A DNA stretch of 64,000 nt from an uncultured Lachnospiraceae bacterium (GCA_944383855.1 CALWRB010000035.1:1-64000); one strand, 5' to 3'; counted from the stretch's first letter, positions 51,173 to 60,457 are shown. The notes: a model not told the origin generated them from the sequence alone. Numbers and translations: made by a program.

Positions 51173-51289
51173 ACAAAAATTACGCGATCATGCCGCTTTT
51201 CCACCTCTGCAAATCAAACCCGCTGCGTTTCGCTTCGATTTGGGTTCCTTTGACGGAAAGTACAGATTCTGTATCGCCACTCATACCAT

Positions 51290-51370
51290 TTTCGATTTTT
51301 TGATCAGCACCCTATCGTCAAAGGAGCGTATGCAATGCGCTTTTGAGAAGTTGACAGAAGTAGAAAGCCA
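51290..51370 (+). repeat. Interspersed repeat, copy B
   Basis: This part matches the element at 1-155 (minus strand): CACCCT, CGTCAAAGG, 24 bases, then AGTTGACAGAAGTA and AAAGC, with no gap between blocks. It lies inside an ORF of 126 codons (51240-51620) whose peptide there reads TLSSKERMQCAFEKLTEVES, next to TLTSKAHFIQAFDELTEV for copy A. No ribosome binding site precedes the ORF, and the remainder is A/T-rich with low complexity, so I do not call a gene. Confidence 0.6.
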
Positions 51371-51780
51371 AAGTTTTATCACAAAAAAACCTTATCACTT
51401 TGCCTTTTCTTTCGCGATAAAATACATTCCGCCTGCGTTTTTTTCATCGGGAAACATCTTGTTTCCGAAACCTTTCTGCGCATTTAAAAGGTATAAGCTC
51501 AAATTTTTATCAAACCGTTGCATCGGCTTTCCCGATGCTTCTTTTTTTGTTTTTTTGCCGCGGTTTCAGCGTCTTTTTTGCTTTTTTCGTTTTTACGGCA
51601 AAAGGTTTATCATAGCATGATGAAAGGTTTTCTATTACTAAACCCCGCCGCAGCCGTTTGTTTTCTCCACTCGATTTTTCCCGAAATTGCAACACTTTAC
51701 GAAAAAACCACCGCTTTTTTTCCATTTTTCTGGCAGAATGTCAAAAAGTTTAATAAATCAAATCTTTTGTTTATTTTCTA
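51371..51780. other. Gene-poor region after repeat copy B
   Basis: The gene-free interval is 51115-51887. Beyond the terminator, the repeat and the promoter at 51781, it holds T-rich plus-strand sequence with several poly-T and poly-A runs and small hairpins. I see no convincing gene; it may be remains of an inactive gene. Confidence 0.4.
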
Positions 51781-51808
51781 TTGCATTCGCCGCCAAAAAG
51801 TGTATAAT
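51781..51808 (+). promoter_or_regulatory. SigA-type promoter of the polyamine operon
   Basis: TTGCAT, 16 bases and a perfect TATAAT lie 79 bases before the XRE-cupin gene. Confidence 0.65.
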
Positions 51809-51887
51809 GAATGAGGTTTAGTGATAATAATTGATTTGTTTAGTATTGGTAAAACCCGACCGAATCGAATGCAAAAGGAGTGTTGCT

Positions 51888-52421
51888 ATGGATATCGGGC
51901 ATAAGATCAAACAACTCAGAATACAAAAAGGACTCACATTAGAGGAACTGGCAAGCCGCAGCGAGCTGACCAAAGGCTTCCTTTCTCAGACGGAACGCAA
52001 CCTGACTTCCCCCTCCATCGCTACCCTCAACGACATCGTAGAGGCATTGGGCAGCAGCCTTTCCGAGTTTTTCCGCGAAGAAAAGGAAGAAAAAATGGTA
52101 TTCCAGAAAAAGGATTTTTTTGTGGACGAGCGGGAAAACTATACCGTCAACTGGATCGTGCCCAATACACAGAAAAACGCGATGGAACCCGTATTGCTGG
52201 AATTGCCGGAAGGCGGCACTTCCTTTGAAGTTGAACCGCACAGCGGTGAGGAGTTCGGCTTTGTGTTAGAAGGCTGTGTCAAGCTGATTTTGGGCGAGGA
52301 AAGCTACACCGTGCGCAAAGGCGAAACCTTTTATCTGACAGGAAAGTATTTTCATTATCTGACAAACGAAAAAAAGACCACCGCAAAGGTGCTCTGGATC
52401 TCGACACCCCCGCTTTTTTGA
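51888..52421 (+). CDS. XRE-cupin transcriptional regulator
   Basis: The 177-residue protein has an N-terminal helix-turn-helix (HKIKQLRIQKGLTLEELASR, then GFLSQTERNLTSPSIATLND) and a C-terminal cupin (EPHSGEEFGFVLEGCVKLIL, GETFYLTGKYFHYLTNEK). This is the PuuR-like type that often controls polyamine transport, with the cupin sensing a ligand. It starts at ATG 51888 after AAAGGAGTG. It is 24 bases ahead of potA, so the operon is self-regulated in all likelihood. Confidence 0.92.
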   Translation: MDIGHKIKQLRIQKGLTLEELASRSELTKGFLSQTERNLTSPSIATLNDIVEALGSSLSEFFREEKEEKMVFQKKDFFVDERENYTVNWIVPNTQKNAMEPVLLELPEGGTSFEVEPHSGEEFGFVLEGCVKLILGEESYTVRKGETFYLTGKYFHYLTNEKKTTAKVLWISTPPLF

Positions 52422-52445
52422 TTTTGCATTTTCTGGAGGTCATAC

Positions 52446-54014
52446 ATGAAAAAACTGATTCAATTCAAACGCATTGTCAAAGAGTTTGACGGAAAACTGG
52501 TGCTTAAGGGCATCGATCTGGATATTTACGAAAATGAATTTGTAACGCTTTTGGGCCCTTCCGGCTGCGGTAAGACCACTTTGCTTCGTATTTTGGGCGG
52601 TTTTCTGACCCCTACCGAAGGGCAAGTGCTCTTTGACGGGCAGGATATCAGCAAAATCCCGCCGTATAAACGCGAAGTCAACACCGTATTCCAAAAATAC
52701 GCGCTGTTTCCGCATATGAATGTATACAACAACATCGCCTTTGGTCTGAAAATCAAAAAAGAACCGAAGGACATCATTGAGCAGAAAGTCATGCGTATGC
52801 TCAAGCTGGTCAATTTGGAAGAATACGCCGACCGCGCCGTCACCGAAATGAGCGGCGGTCAGCAGCAGCGTGTCGCCATCGCCCGCGCTTTGGTCAATGA
52901 GCCGAGCGTTTTGCTGTTGGACGAACCTTTGGGCGCTTTGGACTTAAAATTGAGAAAAGAAATGCAGCGCGAACTGAAAAAAATCCAGCAGGAAGTCGGC
53001 ATCACCTTCATCTATGTCACACACGACCAGGAAGAAGCGCTGACCATGAGCGATAAGATCGTTGTCATGAAAGAAGGCGAGATCCAGCAGATCGGCTCCC
53101 CGACCGATATTTACAACGAGCCGGTCAATGAATATGTCGCGAATTTCATCGGCGAGAGCAACATCATCGACGGTATTATGCTCAAGGATTATCAGGTCAT
53201 GTTCGAGGATAAAAAATTCGACTGCGTGGACTTTGGCTTTGCGCCCAATGAGCGTGTCGATGTGGTCATCCGTCCCGAGGACTTGGATATTGTGCCGAAG
53301 GAACAGGGCAAGTTAAAAGGCATCATCAAATCCGTACTGTTCAAAGGCGTACATTATGAAATGATGGTAGAAACGAAAGTCGGCACTTCCATCACCGTCA
53401 AAATGCGCGTTTCCGAAGACCGCCCTGTCTTTAACGAAGCCGCCAATGAAAAAATCTCCGCCAACGACTTTTATCTGGACGTGGAAGACGTTGCGGAGCT
53501 GGACGAGGCAACGATCGTGGCAAGAGCGGACGCGCAGGCGTGGAATCCCGATACGGACGAGTTTATTTCCATCAAAGAGATCGAATATACCATCAAACAG
53601 GAAAACGGCACTTATCCCGTTACCTTCCGTACTGCGGCAGGCACTGCCGTTACAGTCAATATGATCGTAAAAGACGAAAACCGCGTGGTGAATAAAGAAT
53701 ATCAAGAGGAGATCTTTGCGGTAAACTTCTTCAAAAAAGCCGACGAGATCCACGAATCCATTGCACTGGAAACCGACCTGAAAACATGGGCAAATGCTTC
53801 CGCCTGGAGTCTGGAAGACGGCAGCCCCGTCGAGATCACCTCTATTCATTACGATTTTGACCCCGAAACTGTCACCACCGGTGTGTATGAAGTGACATTT
53901 GCCACCGAGGGTTATGAGTATAAGGTCGATACCACAGATTTCCACCCGGAAGGCGCGGAAGTCGGACTTACCTTCACCCCCGAAGACATTCACATCATGT
54001 CAAAAGAACAATAA
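52446..54014 (+). CDS. potA: Polyamine ABC transporter ATPase PotA with C-terminal repeat insertion
   Basis: PotA energises spermidine/putrescine import. Residues 1-235 form a standard ABC ATPase: Walker [10 protein letters not shown] (37-45), signature MSGGQQQR (135-142), Walker [13 protein letters not shown] and H-loop His193. A TOBE-like domain begins at about 265 ([13 protein letters not shown]). PotA is normally 350-380 residues; this one has 522. Residues about 330-410 and 415-495 are two related copies ([20 protein letters not shown] beside [40 protein letters not shown] beside [20 protein letters not shown]). A final [18 protein letters not shown] returns to TOBE. No frameshift is evident. 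The ribosome binding site is GGAGG. Confidence 0.95.
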   Translation: MKKLIQFKRIVKEFDGKLVLKGIDLDIYENEFVTLLGPSGCGKTTLLRILGGFLTPTEGQVLFDGQDISKIPPYKREVNTVFQKYALFPHMNVYNNIAFGLKIKKEPKDIIEQKVMRMLKLVNLEEYADRAVTEMSGGQQQRVAIARALVNEPSVLLLDEPLGALDLKLRKEMQRELKKIQQEVGITFIYVTHDQEEALTMSDKIVVMKEGEIQQIGSPTDIYNEPVNEYVANFIGESNIIDGIMLKDYQVMFEDKKFDCVDFGFAPNERVDVVIRPEDLDIVPKEQGKLKGIIKSVLFKGVHYEMMVETKVGTSITVKMRVSEDRPVFNEAANEKISANDFYLDVEDVAELDEATIVARADAQAWNPDTDEFISIKEIEYTIKQENGTYPVTFRTAAGTAVTVNMIVKDENRVVNKEYQEEIFAVNFFKKADEIHESIALETDLKTWANASAWSLEDGSPVEITSIHYDFDPETVTTGVYEVTFATEGYEYKVDTTDFHPEGAEVGLTFTPEDIHIMSKEQ

Positions 54015-54035
54015 AAAAGGGGGCGAATACACAGT

Positions 54036-54878
54036 ATGAAAGAATTTCGAAACATGGCGTTTCCCTATGTGATCTGGATCGCCGTTATGATCGTTGCCCC
54101 GATGCTTTTGATCCTGCTGTACGCTTTTACCACGGCAGGAAACGATGTGACGACATTTCATTTTACACTGGAAAACTTTACCCGCTTTTTCAGCGATATG
54201 GTATTTTTAGAGGTGCTGCGGCGGTCTTTGTTTATCGCTATCATCACCACTGTGATCTGCATTGTGCTGGGCTATCCGATCGCCTACATCATTGCCAACT
54301 CCCAAATCAAGCATCAGGTACGGCTGATCTTAATGATCACCATTCCCACCTGGATCAATATGCTGGTACGCACTTACGCGTGGATGGGCATTTTGCAGGA
54401 TAACGGACTGGTCAATCAGATCTTGGGATTTTTCGGCATTGGTCATGTGACACTACTGTATACGGACTTTGCGGTCATTCTCGGCATGGTCTATAACTTC
54501 ATTCCGTTTATGATATTACAGATACACGCTTCGCTGACGAAAATGGACAAAAGCTATCTGGAAGCCGCAAGCGATCTGGGTGCGGATAAAGTACAGTCGT
54601 TTTTAAAAATTACGCTGCCGCTTTCCCTGCCCGGCGTCATCAGCGGCATTACGCTGGTATTTTTGCCCGCTGTATCCAGCTTCTTTATCCCGAAACTTTT
54701 GGGCGGCGGACAGTATGTCCTGATCGGTAATGTCATCGAGAGCCAATTTTTGACTTCCGGTGACTGGAACTTCGGCAGTGCCATCTCTGTCATTATGGCG
54801 ATCATCATTATGTTCTCCATGTATCTGACCAAAAAAGTGGATAAAGATGAATCCGCGAAAGGGGGAGATACCGTATGA
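54036..54878 (+). CDS. potB: Polyamine ABC transporter permease PotB
   Basis: The 280-residue permease has six helices and the coupling segment SYLEAASDLGADKVQSFLKI. The sequence IPTWINMLVRTYAWMGILQD is characteristic of PotB-type permeases (NxLVRTYAW). It starts 21 bases after potA with an AAAGGGGGCG site and overlaps potC at ATGA. Confidence 0.96.
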   Translation: MKEFRNMAFPYVIWIAVMIVAPMLLILLYAFTTAGNDVTTFHFTLENFTRFFSDMVFLEVLRRSLFIAIITTVICIVLGYPIAYIIANSQIKHQVRLILMITIPTWINMLVRTYAWMGILQDNGLVNQILGFFGIGHVTLLYTDFAVILGMVYNFIPFMILQIHASLTKMDKSYLEAASDLGADKVQSFLKITLPLSLPGVISGITLVFLPAVSSFFIPKLLGGGQYVLIGNVIESQFLTSGDWNFGSAISVIMAIIIMFSMYLTKKVDKDESAKGGDTV

Positions 54879-55669
54879 AGCAAAAAAGGATCTTCTCCAA
54901 ACTCGTACTGCTTTTGACCGGCTTGTTTTTTTACCTGCCGATTCTCTATATCATCGTATTTTCCTTCAATGACGGGCGTTCACTGACCAAATTCGAAGGT
55001 TTTTCGCTGCGGTGGTATGATAAAATGTTTTCCGATTCCAGTATGATGGAAGCGCTGGGCTACACCATACTGATCGCCTGCATCGCCACGGTGGTTTCCA
55101 CCATTGTGGGGACACTGACCGCCATCGGGCTGTCACGCTCCAGAAAGATCATGCGCTCTTTGGTCATGCAGATCAACGACCTGCCGGTGTTAAACCCCGA
55201 GATCGTGACCGCCATCGGACTTTTGATGTTTTTCAGCTCCCTTGGCATCTCCAAAGGTCTTGGTACACTGATTTTGGCGCATATCATGTTCTGTATTCCG
55301 TATGTGATACTAAGCGTAACGCCGAAACTGCGTTCTTTGGACCCGAACTTGGCAGACGCCGCGCTGGATTTAGGCGCAACGCCGTTTCAGGCGCTGATGC
55401 AGGTCATTGTGCCGCAGATCACACCGGGTATCCTCTCCGGCGCTTTGATCGCCTTTACCATGAGTTTTGATGACTTCATCATTTCTTATTTTGTAACAGG
55501 CAACGGCATTTCCAATATTTCGATCATCGTTTACACCATGAGTAAACGAATCAATCCGTCAATTAACGCATTGTCCACAGTGGTAATACTGCTGATCACG
55601 ATTGCGTTGATTCTGATAAATATTATTCCAATCATTCAAGAAAAAAAGAAAGGACGAAACGCAAAATGA
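54875..55669 (+). CDS. potC: Polyamine ABC transporter permease PotC
   Basis: The 264-residue permease begins MKQKRIFSKLVLLLTGLFFY and has YTILIACIATVVSTIVGTLT, INDLPVLNPEIVTAIGLLMF and the coupling block DAALDLGATPFQALMQVIVP, with FTMSFDDFIISYFVTGNG near the end. These are PotC hallmarks. It overlaps potB and potD by four bases each. Confidence 0.96.
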   Translation: MKQKRIFSKLVLLLTGLFFYLPILYIIVFSFNDGRSLTKFEGFSLRWYDKMFSDSSMMEALGYTILIACIATVVSTIVGTLTAIGLSRSRKIMRSLVMQINDLPVLNPEIVTAIGLLMFFSSLGISKGLGTLILAHIMFCIPYVILSVTPKLRSLDPNLADAALDLGATPFQALMQVIVPQITPGILSGALIAFTMSFDDFIISYFVTGNGISNISIIVYTMSKRINPSINALSTVVILLITIALILINIIPIIQEKKKGRNAK

Positions 55670-56742
55670 AAAAACTTCTGGTATTAACCCTGAGCGCGGT
55701 TGCGCTTCTTTCCGGCTGCGGCAGCAGCAGCTCCGCTTCCTCCGACGCAGTGGAAAAATACGGCTCCGACACTTTAAAGCTGTATAACTGGGGCGAATAT
55801 GTAGGAGAAAACCTGATCTCCAATTTTGAGGAAGAGTTTGGTGTGAAAGTCATCACGGAATACTTTGATTCCAACGAAATGATGTATACCAAACTGCAGG
55901 CAGGAGATTCCTATGATGTCATCATCCCTTCTGACTATATGATCGAGCGTATGATCTCGGAAAATATGCTGCAGGAGTTGGATCTGAGCCTGATCCCCAA
56001 CATCTCCAACCTGGCAGACGGTGTGAAAAACCTGCCTTATGACCCCGACAACACCTATTCCATTCCCTATTTCTGGGGCACTGTCGGTCTGGTTTACAAC
56101 CACAACAACGTAGACCCTGCCGTGGTGGAAGAACAGGGTTATGAGATCCTGCGCAACACGGACTATGCAGGCAAGATCTATTTCTACGACTCTGAAAGAG
56201 ATTCCTTCATGGTGGCACTGAAAGCACTGGGTTATTCCATGAATACCGATGACGAAGCGGAGATCCAGGAAGCTTACGAATGGCTGCTGGATATGAACAG
56301 CAAAATGGACCCCGTTTATGTCACAGACGAAGTCATTGACGGCATGAGCAACGGCACCAAAGACATCGCAGTCGTTTACAGCGGTGACGCTGCTTACATT
56401 CTTTCCGAAAACGAAGATATGAGCTTCTCCATGCCCAAACAGGGTACCAACCTCTGGAGCGATGCAATGGTCATTCCTGCCAACGCGGAAAATCCTCTGC
56501 TGGCGCATGAATTTATCAATTATGTACTGACCTATGACGCTTCTTATGACAACTCCGAATATGTCGGCTACACCTCCTCTAATCAGGAAGTCATGGACGC
56601 ACTGAGCGGAGAAGGCGGCGCATACGAAGGTATCAACGCATACCTGCCCAGAGAAGGCTATGAACTGGACGAAGTATTCATCGACAACCAGGTACTGCGC
56701 AAAACATTATCCGAGCTTTGGATCAAAGTAAAGGCGGAATAA
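55666..56742 (+). CDS. potD: Polyamine-binding lipoprotein PotD
   Basis: The 358-residue protein has a lipoprotein signal (LLSGC lipobox, Cys19) and a short Ser-rich linker, then LKLYNWGEYVGENLISNFEE, EFGVKVITEYFDSNEMMYTK, YDVIIPSDYMIERMISENML and IPYFWGTVGLVYNH. These match the PotD/PotF fold for spermidine or putrescine capture outside the membrane. Fourth gene of the transport cluster, coupled to potC. Confidence 0.96.
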   Translation: MKKLLVLTLSAVALLSGCGSSSSASSDAVEKYGSDTLKLYNWGEYVGENLISNFEEEFGVKVITEYFDSNEMMYTKLQAGDSYDVIIPSDYMIERMISENMLQELDLSLIPNISNLADGVKNLPYDPDNTYSIPYFWGTVGLVYNHNNVDPAVVEEQGYEILRNTDYAGKIYFYDSERDSFMVALKALGYSMNTDDEAEIQEAYEWLLDMNSKMDPVYVTDEVIDGMSNGTKDIAVVYSGDAAYILSENEDMSFSMPKQGTNLWSDAMVIPANAENPLLAHEFINYVLTYDASYDNSEYVGYTSSNQEVMDALSGEGGAYEGINAYLPREGYELDEVFIDNQVLRKTLSELWIKVKAE

Positions 56743-56744
56743 AC

Positions 56745-57149
56745 ATGACAGATGCCGATTTTCTTTCCGCCCTGCAAGCGCTTCGCGCAAAGGGACAGCC
56801 GTTTTTCATCTGTCTGGGCGGCAGTGAGGACGCCAAAGCGCTTTGGCTTGCCAACGGCGGCACGCCGTCTTTACTGCTTGACCAACAGCAGATTGCGGCA
56901 TGGCTTGCCGCAGGCACACCCGATTTGTCAGCGGAGCACGCGTTTTACGGCAGTTTTCGGGAATTTCTTTCCCTCTTTGACGCAAAAGGCACAGGCGAAG
57001 TATCTGCCAATCGCCTGATCGCAGGCGGTGTGCTGGAATATCGCGAAAACGAGTGGAACGGCTTCACCTGCCGTATTGCCCGTCTTTCCTGCTGCATGGG
57101 ACCGTACTTTTCCGCAGTCAATCAAAAAGAACTTTCCTTGCAGCCGTAA
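56745..57149 (+). CDS. Hypothetical protein coupled to potD
   Basis: The 134-residue protein starts two bases after the potD stop (ATG 56745, AAAGGCGG upstream). It begins MTDADFLSALQALRAKGQPF and has no signal peptide, membrane helix or known domain. It contains FICLGGSEDAKALWLANGGT, a Ser-Leu-Phe block FYGSFREFLSLFDAKG and a pair of cysteines (SCCMGPYF). The spacing puts it in the polyamine operon, but its job is unknown. Confidence 0.65.
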   Translation: MTDADFLSALQALRAKGQPFFICLGGSEDAKALWLANGGTPSLLLDQQQIAAWLAAGTPDLSAEHAFYGSFREFLSLFDAKGTGEVSANRLIAGGVLEYRENEWNGFTCRIARLSCCMGPYFSAVNQKELSLQP

Positions 57150-57188
57150 CCGCAACACAAATAAATACCGTCACTTGACTGTGATACA

Positions 57189-57221
57189 AAAGGCGCCGCG
57201 TATGATCGGCGTCTTTTTTTT
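57189..57221 (+). terminator. Terminator of the polyamine operon
   Basis: GGCGCCG and CGGCGTC (one G-U pair) flank an eight-base loop, followed by a T-run. Confidence 0.8.
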
Positions 57222-57523
57222 GTATAAAAATATATCTTTCGGCTCATGCAAACAGTAAAACAACACTTTCCCAAAGTTTTTCTCCCCTCCCCCAAAGCAA
57301 GCTCTTTCCTCGGTACTTTTCTTCACGATTTCTAAACGACAAAAAACAACGGTTGATGTATTTCCTGCTTCCCTTCTTTTTTTGTTCAATCCTGACGATT
57401 TGCGAAAAATTTTTTTCAACTTTACAAGAAAAAATCAATCTTTGTTTTTTTATTCACATTTTTCCTGAAATACTGCCCAATGTCATGCCTTTTAGCTATG
57501 AAAAATACAGTAACAAAAACCAC
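57222..57523. other. A/T-rich intergenic region before the antiporter gene
   Basis: The gene-free stretch is 57150-57686. This part is A/T-rich with several poly-T runs and no gene or repeat that I can recognise. It is followed by the antiporter promoter and a leader of about 130 bases. Confidence 0.4.
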
Positions 57524-57551
57524 TTGCATATGAAAAAAAACGGTGTATGAT
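57524..57551 (+). promoter_or_regulatory. Candidate promoter of the antiporter gene
   Basis: TTGCAT, 16 bases and TATGAT lie 135 bases before the ATG. The leader between contains CCCTAT (about 57572), complementary to ATAGGG that overlaps the ribosome binding site, so the leader could fold over it. Confidence 0.5.
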
Positions 57552-57686
57552 AATAGTCAAAAAAAAGCGTCCCTATTCCTGTTTTAGTACTTTTTATACT
57601 ATAAAATCCGACGCATAAAATTCTTTCTCGACGATCCTATATGAGGAAGCATTTTTCAAAAAAAATTCCATAGGGGGTTGATACAA

Positions 57687-58865
57687 ATGGAAGACTATAC
57701 ATTCTTATTGGTTTTGGCAATCATTTTACTTTCCACAAAAATTTTAGGTCTGGTAACAGAACGCGTGAATATGCCGCAGATCGTGGGCGCCTTATTAGCA
57801 GGCTTATTGCTGGGTCCCGCCTGTCTGGGCATTGTAGCGGAAACCTCTTTGCTCGATCAGCTGGCAGAGCTTGGTGTCATTTTTCTGATGTTTCATGCAG
57901 GGCTGGAAACAGATTTTGACGAGTTGAAAAAAACAGGACCGTCCTCTTTGGTCATCGCCTGTCTGGGCGTTATCTTTCCGCTTGTCGGCGGTACCATAGT
58001 CTATGCCGCATTCTTTGATGTAACCAGCTCCGCAGACTTATTGGAAGCTGTTTTCACAGGCGTTGTTTTAACGGCTACTTCCGTCAGCATCACGGTAGAA
58101 GCGCTCAAGGAAATGGGCAAGCTGGAAGGAGCTGTCGGTACCGCTATTTTGGGCGCAGCGATCATAGACGATATTTTAGGTATTCTGGTATTGACTATCG
58201 TTTCAGGATTTGCAGATCCTAATACCAATATCATGCTGGTACTGGGTAAAATTTTGCTGTATCTGGTGCTGCTGCCGGTGGTTATGGTGGTGGTACGCAA
58301 ATTCTTCCGCTACATGGATCTTCGGCGGGCATACTCCAAACGTACCGCAATTTATCTTTTGTCCTTCTGTCTGTTGATGGCATATGTTTCCGAAGTATTT
58401 TTCGGCATTGCCGACATCACGGGTGCATACTTTGCGGGCATGATGGTTTGCAGTATTCAAAAAACAAGGGAGTCTGTATCCGAAAAAATCGATATTACCA
58501 GTTATATGTTCTTTTCTCCCGTATTTTTTGCCAGCATCGGTTTAAAAACGGATTTAAGCGGTTTTTCCTCACACTTGGCACTGTTCTGCGCGGCACTGTT
58601 AGCGGTTGCGATTTTGACCAAAATCATCGGCTGCGGTCTGGGCGCAAAACTGATGAAATTTTCCACCCAAGACGCGCTGCGTATCGGTATCGGTATGATC
58701 TCCCGTGGTGAGGTGGCGCTGATCGTTGCCAGAAAGGGGCAAGATGCCGGTGTGCTCAGCGCGGACCTATTCCCCGCTTTCGTACTGATGGTAATTGTGA
58801 CCACACTGTTAGCACCTATATTGCTCCGCCCCGCTTTTCGGGAAAAAGCCAAAGCAGCTTTATAA
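57687..58865 (+). CDS. Cation/proton antiporter, CPA2 family
   Basis: The 392-residue membrane protein has about 12 helices and begins MEDYTFLLVLAIILLSTKIL. RVNMPQIVGALLAGLLLGPA, LAELGVIFLMFHAGLETDFD, VLTATSVSITVEALKEMGKL and GIGMISRGEVALIVARKGQD mark the CPA2 (KefB/NapA-like) family. It lacks the C-terminal TrkA-N/TrkA-C domains of KefB, so it is a short form for Na+ or K+ exchange. The ATG at 57687 follows AGGGGG. The ion cannot be read from sequence. Confidence 0.92.
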   Translation: MEDYTFLLVLAIILLSTKILGLVTERVNMPQIVGALLAGLLLGPACLGIVAETSLLDQLAELGVIFLMFHAGLETDFDELKKTGPSSLVIACLGVIFPLVGGTIVYAAFFDVTSSADLLEAVFTGVVLTATSVSITVEALKEMGKLEGAVGTAILGAAIIDDILGILVLTIVSGFADPNTNIMLVLGKILLYLVLLPVVMVVVRKFFRYMDLRRAYSKRTAIYLLSFCLLMAYVSEVFFGIADITGAYFAGMMVCSIQKTRESVSEKIDITSYMFFSPVFFASIGLKTDLSGFSSHLALFCAALLAVAILTKIIGCGLGAKLMKFSTQDALRIGIGMISRGEVALIVARKGQDAGVLSADLFPAFVLMVIVTTLLAPILLRPAFREKAKAAL

Positions 58866-58868
58866 CGA

Positions 58869-58905
58869 AAAAAATTGCTTCTCTGTCTGACAGGGAAGCA
58901 TTTTT
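58869..58905 (+). terminator. Terminator of the antiporter gene
   Basis: GCTTCTCTGT and ACAGGGAAGC (one G-U pair) form the stem, followed by ATTTTT. Confidence 0.8.
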
Positions 58906-59142
58906 GATTTCTCCTCTTTCGATCGCAAATACGAAATCTCTTTTCTCATGTCACTCATCTAACAGAACACACTTCTTTTTGCTTGCGCGCCTATTTCGTC
59001 GGCTGTAAAAGTTTTGAAAAATCCGCTGCGCTCCATCTGCGCTGATACTTGTCGAAATCAAGCATCTGTTTTTTATGCCGGCATACGGCAAAGAACAGCA
59101 TTTTCCTGCGGAACAAATCACCGCCATTTTTAAGACGCGGCA
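58906..59142. other. Gene-free stretch before spoIIID
   Basis: The gap between the antiporter and spoIIID is 58866-59188. On the minus strand this part can be read as a 64-residue frame (with WSAADFSKLLQPTK at its end), but it has no start site and lies after the spoIIID terminator. It may be another dispersed sequence; nothing else was recognised. Confidence 0.35.
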
Positions 59143-59179
59143 CAAAAAAAATCTCCGACCGAAACCGTGATCGAAGATT
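59143..59179 (-). terminator. Terminator of spoIIID
   Basis: On the minus strand AATCTTCGA and TCGGAGATT (one G-U pair) form a stem, followed by T-run, ten bases after the spoIIID stop. Confidence 0.75.
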
Positions 59180-59188
59180 TTTCAAGCT

Positions 59189-59446
59189 CTACCGATATGC
59201 TTTTTTCAGATACTTTTCCCTCGTTGCCATACCGCCTCTGATGTGACGCTCCGCTTTATTGACCTCCAGTACCTGTCTGACACTGCGCGCCAGCTCGGGA
59301 TCAATTTTTTCCACCCGATCTGTAATGTCTTTATGCACTGTAGACTTACTGATACCGAATTTTTTTGCTGTTTCTCTGACTGTGGCATTGGTGTGGATCA
59401 TAAATCTTGCCACTTCGACCGCCCTTTCTTCAATATAGCTTTTCAA
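59189..59446 (-). CDS. spoIIID: Sporulation transcription factor SpoIIID
   Basis: SpoIIID is the small mother-cell DNA-binding protein that tunes sigmaE and sigmaK genes. The 85-residue protein is made from a TTG (59446) that has GGGGAG nine bases upstream; the frame runs nine codons further but without a site. Blocks are KSYIEERAVEVARFMIHTNA, TVRETAKKFGISKSTVHKDI and the basic C-terminal half RHIRGGMATREKYLKKAYR. The helix-turn-helix is residues about 22-45. Confidence 0.95.
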   Translation of the reverse strand: MKSYIEERAVEVARFMIHTNATVRETAKKFGISKSTVHKDITDRVEKIDPELARSVRQVLEVNKAERHIRGGMATREKYLKKAYR

Positions 59447-59537
59447 ACAAAAGCACTCCCCTAAGATCATACTTGATTATCTATATGCATCGGGGCGAAC
59501 GGTTATGCCACTACCGAAAAAAGCAAATTACATTCTT

Positions 59538-60419
59538 TCAGCTATCGTATAATTGCTGCAGCTGTTCCAAAAATTTCTGTGCCGCGCGGGAAAAGACACG
59601 GTATTTTTTCCATACCACACAAATACCGACCTTTCGTTCGGGAAACAACGGACGAAAACACAGGTCACTGTTTGCATCGGTCTGCACCAGCCGATCCAGA
59701 CAAAGCGCATACCCCATTCCTTCCGACACCATCAAAGAAGCATTAAACAGCAGGTTATACGTTCCAACCACATGCAGCTCCTCCAACGGCTTTCCGATCC
59801 ACGCGGGAAGCTCCGAAAGTACGCGCGACTGTGCCGAGATCAAAAGCGGCAGGTCCCAAAGTTCTTCCGTCCGTACAAAGGCATGCGCCGCAAGCGGACT
59901 GTCCTTACGCATCAAAACGCCCCATGTGTCTGTAACGGGCAGCTTCAAAAAATGATATTTTCGCCTGTCAAACGGCTCGATCATCAAGCCAAAATCCAAC
60001 ACACCGCGGTCTAAGCGCTCCATCACATCATCTGCGTTCCCGCTGTATAGGTGATAGCGCACAGCGGGGTATGCCTGTGCCACTGCCTGTGCGCAGGAAG
60101 CGATCAGGCGCATTGCCTGCGTTTCTCCTCCGCCGATGTATACCTCTCCTGTGATCTCCTCTGTGCTGTCGCGAAATGCCGCTTCCGTGTTTTCCACCAA
60201 CGTCAAGATCTCCGTCGCCCGCTGCCGCAGCAGTTCGCCGTCCTCTGTCAGCGTGATCTTCCGGTTTCCGCGTAAAAACAGCGTCTTACCCAGTTCCCGT
60301 TCCAACTCCATCAGCTGTCTGGACAGGGAAGGCTGCGAAAGATGCAGATAATTTGCCGCACCGGATATGCTTTCTTCCTTTGCCACCGCCAAAAAATACC
60401 GCAATACACGCAGTTCCAT
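59538..60419 (-). CDS. LysR-family transcriptional regulator
   Basis: The 293-residue protein has the LysR winged helix (MELRVLRYFLAVAKEESISG, AANYLHLSQPSLSRQLMELE) and a C-terminal effector-binding domain beginning GEVYIGGGETQAMRL. The ligand is unknown. It is divergent from the cyclophilin-like lipoprotein and alcohol dehydrogenase genes; a dyad that fits the LysR T-N11-A rule lies between, so it probably regulates both directions. Confidence 0.93.
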   Translation of the reverse strand: MELRVLRYFLAVAKEESISGAANYLHLSQPSLSRQLMELERELGKTLFLRGNRKITLTEDGELLRQRATEILTLVENTEAAFRDSTEEITGEVYIGGGETQAMRLIASCAQAVAQAYPAVRYHLYSGNADDVMERLDRGVLDFGLMIEPFDRRKYHFLKLPVTDTWGVLMRKDSPLAAHAFVRTEELWDLPLLISAQSRVLSELPAWIGKPLEELHVVGTYNLLFNASLMVSEGMGYALCLDRLVQTDANSDLCFRPLFPERKVGICVVWKKYRVFSRAAQKFLEQLQQLYDS

Positions 60420-60457
60420 CTGATCGCCTCCTTTTTTTGCAGTATAGCATGCTTTTA

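Noticed and set aside
58951-59145. 64-codon ORFs after spoIIID on the minus strand
   Set aside because: They lie after the spoIIID terminator, have no ribosome binding site and show no domain.
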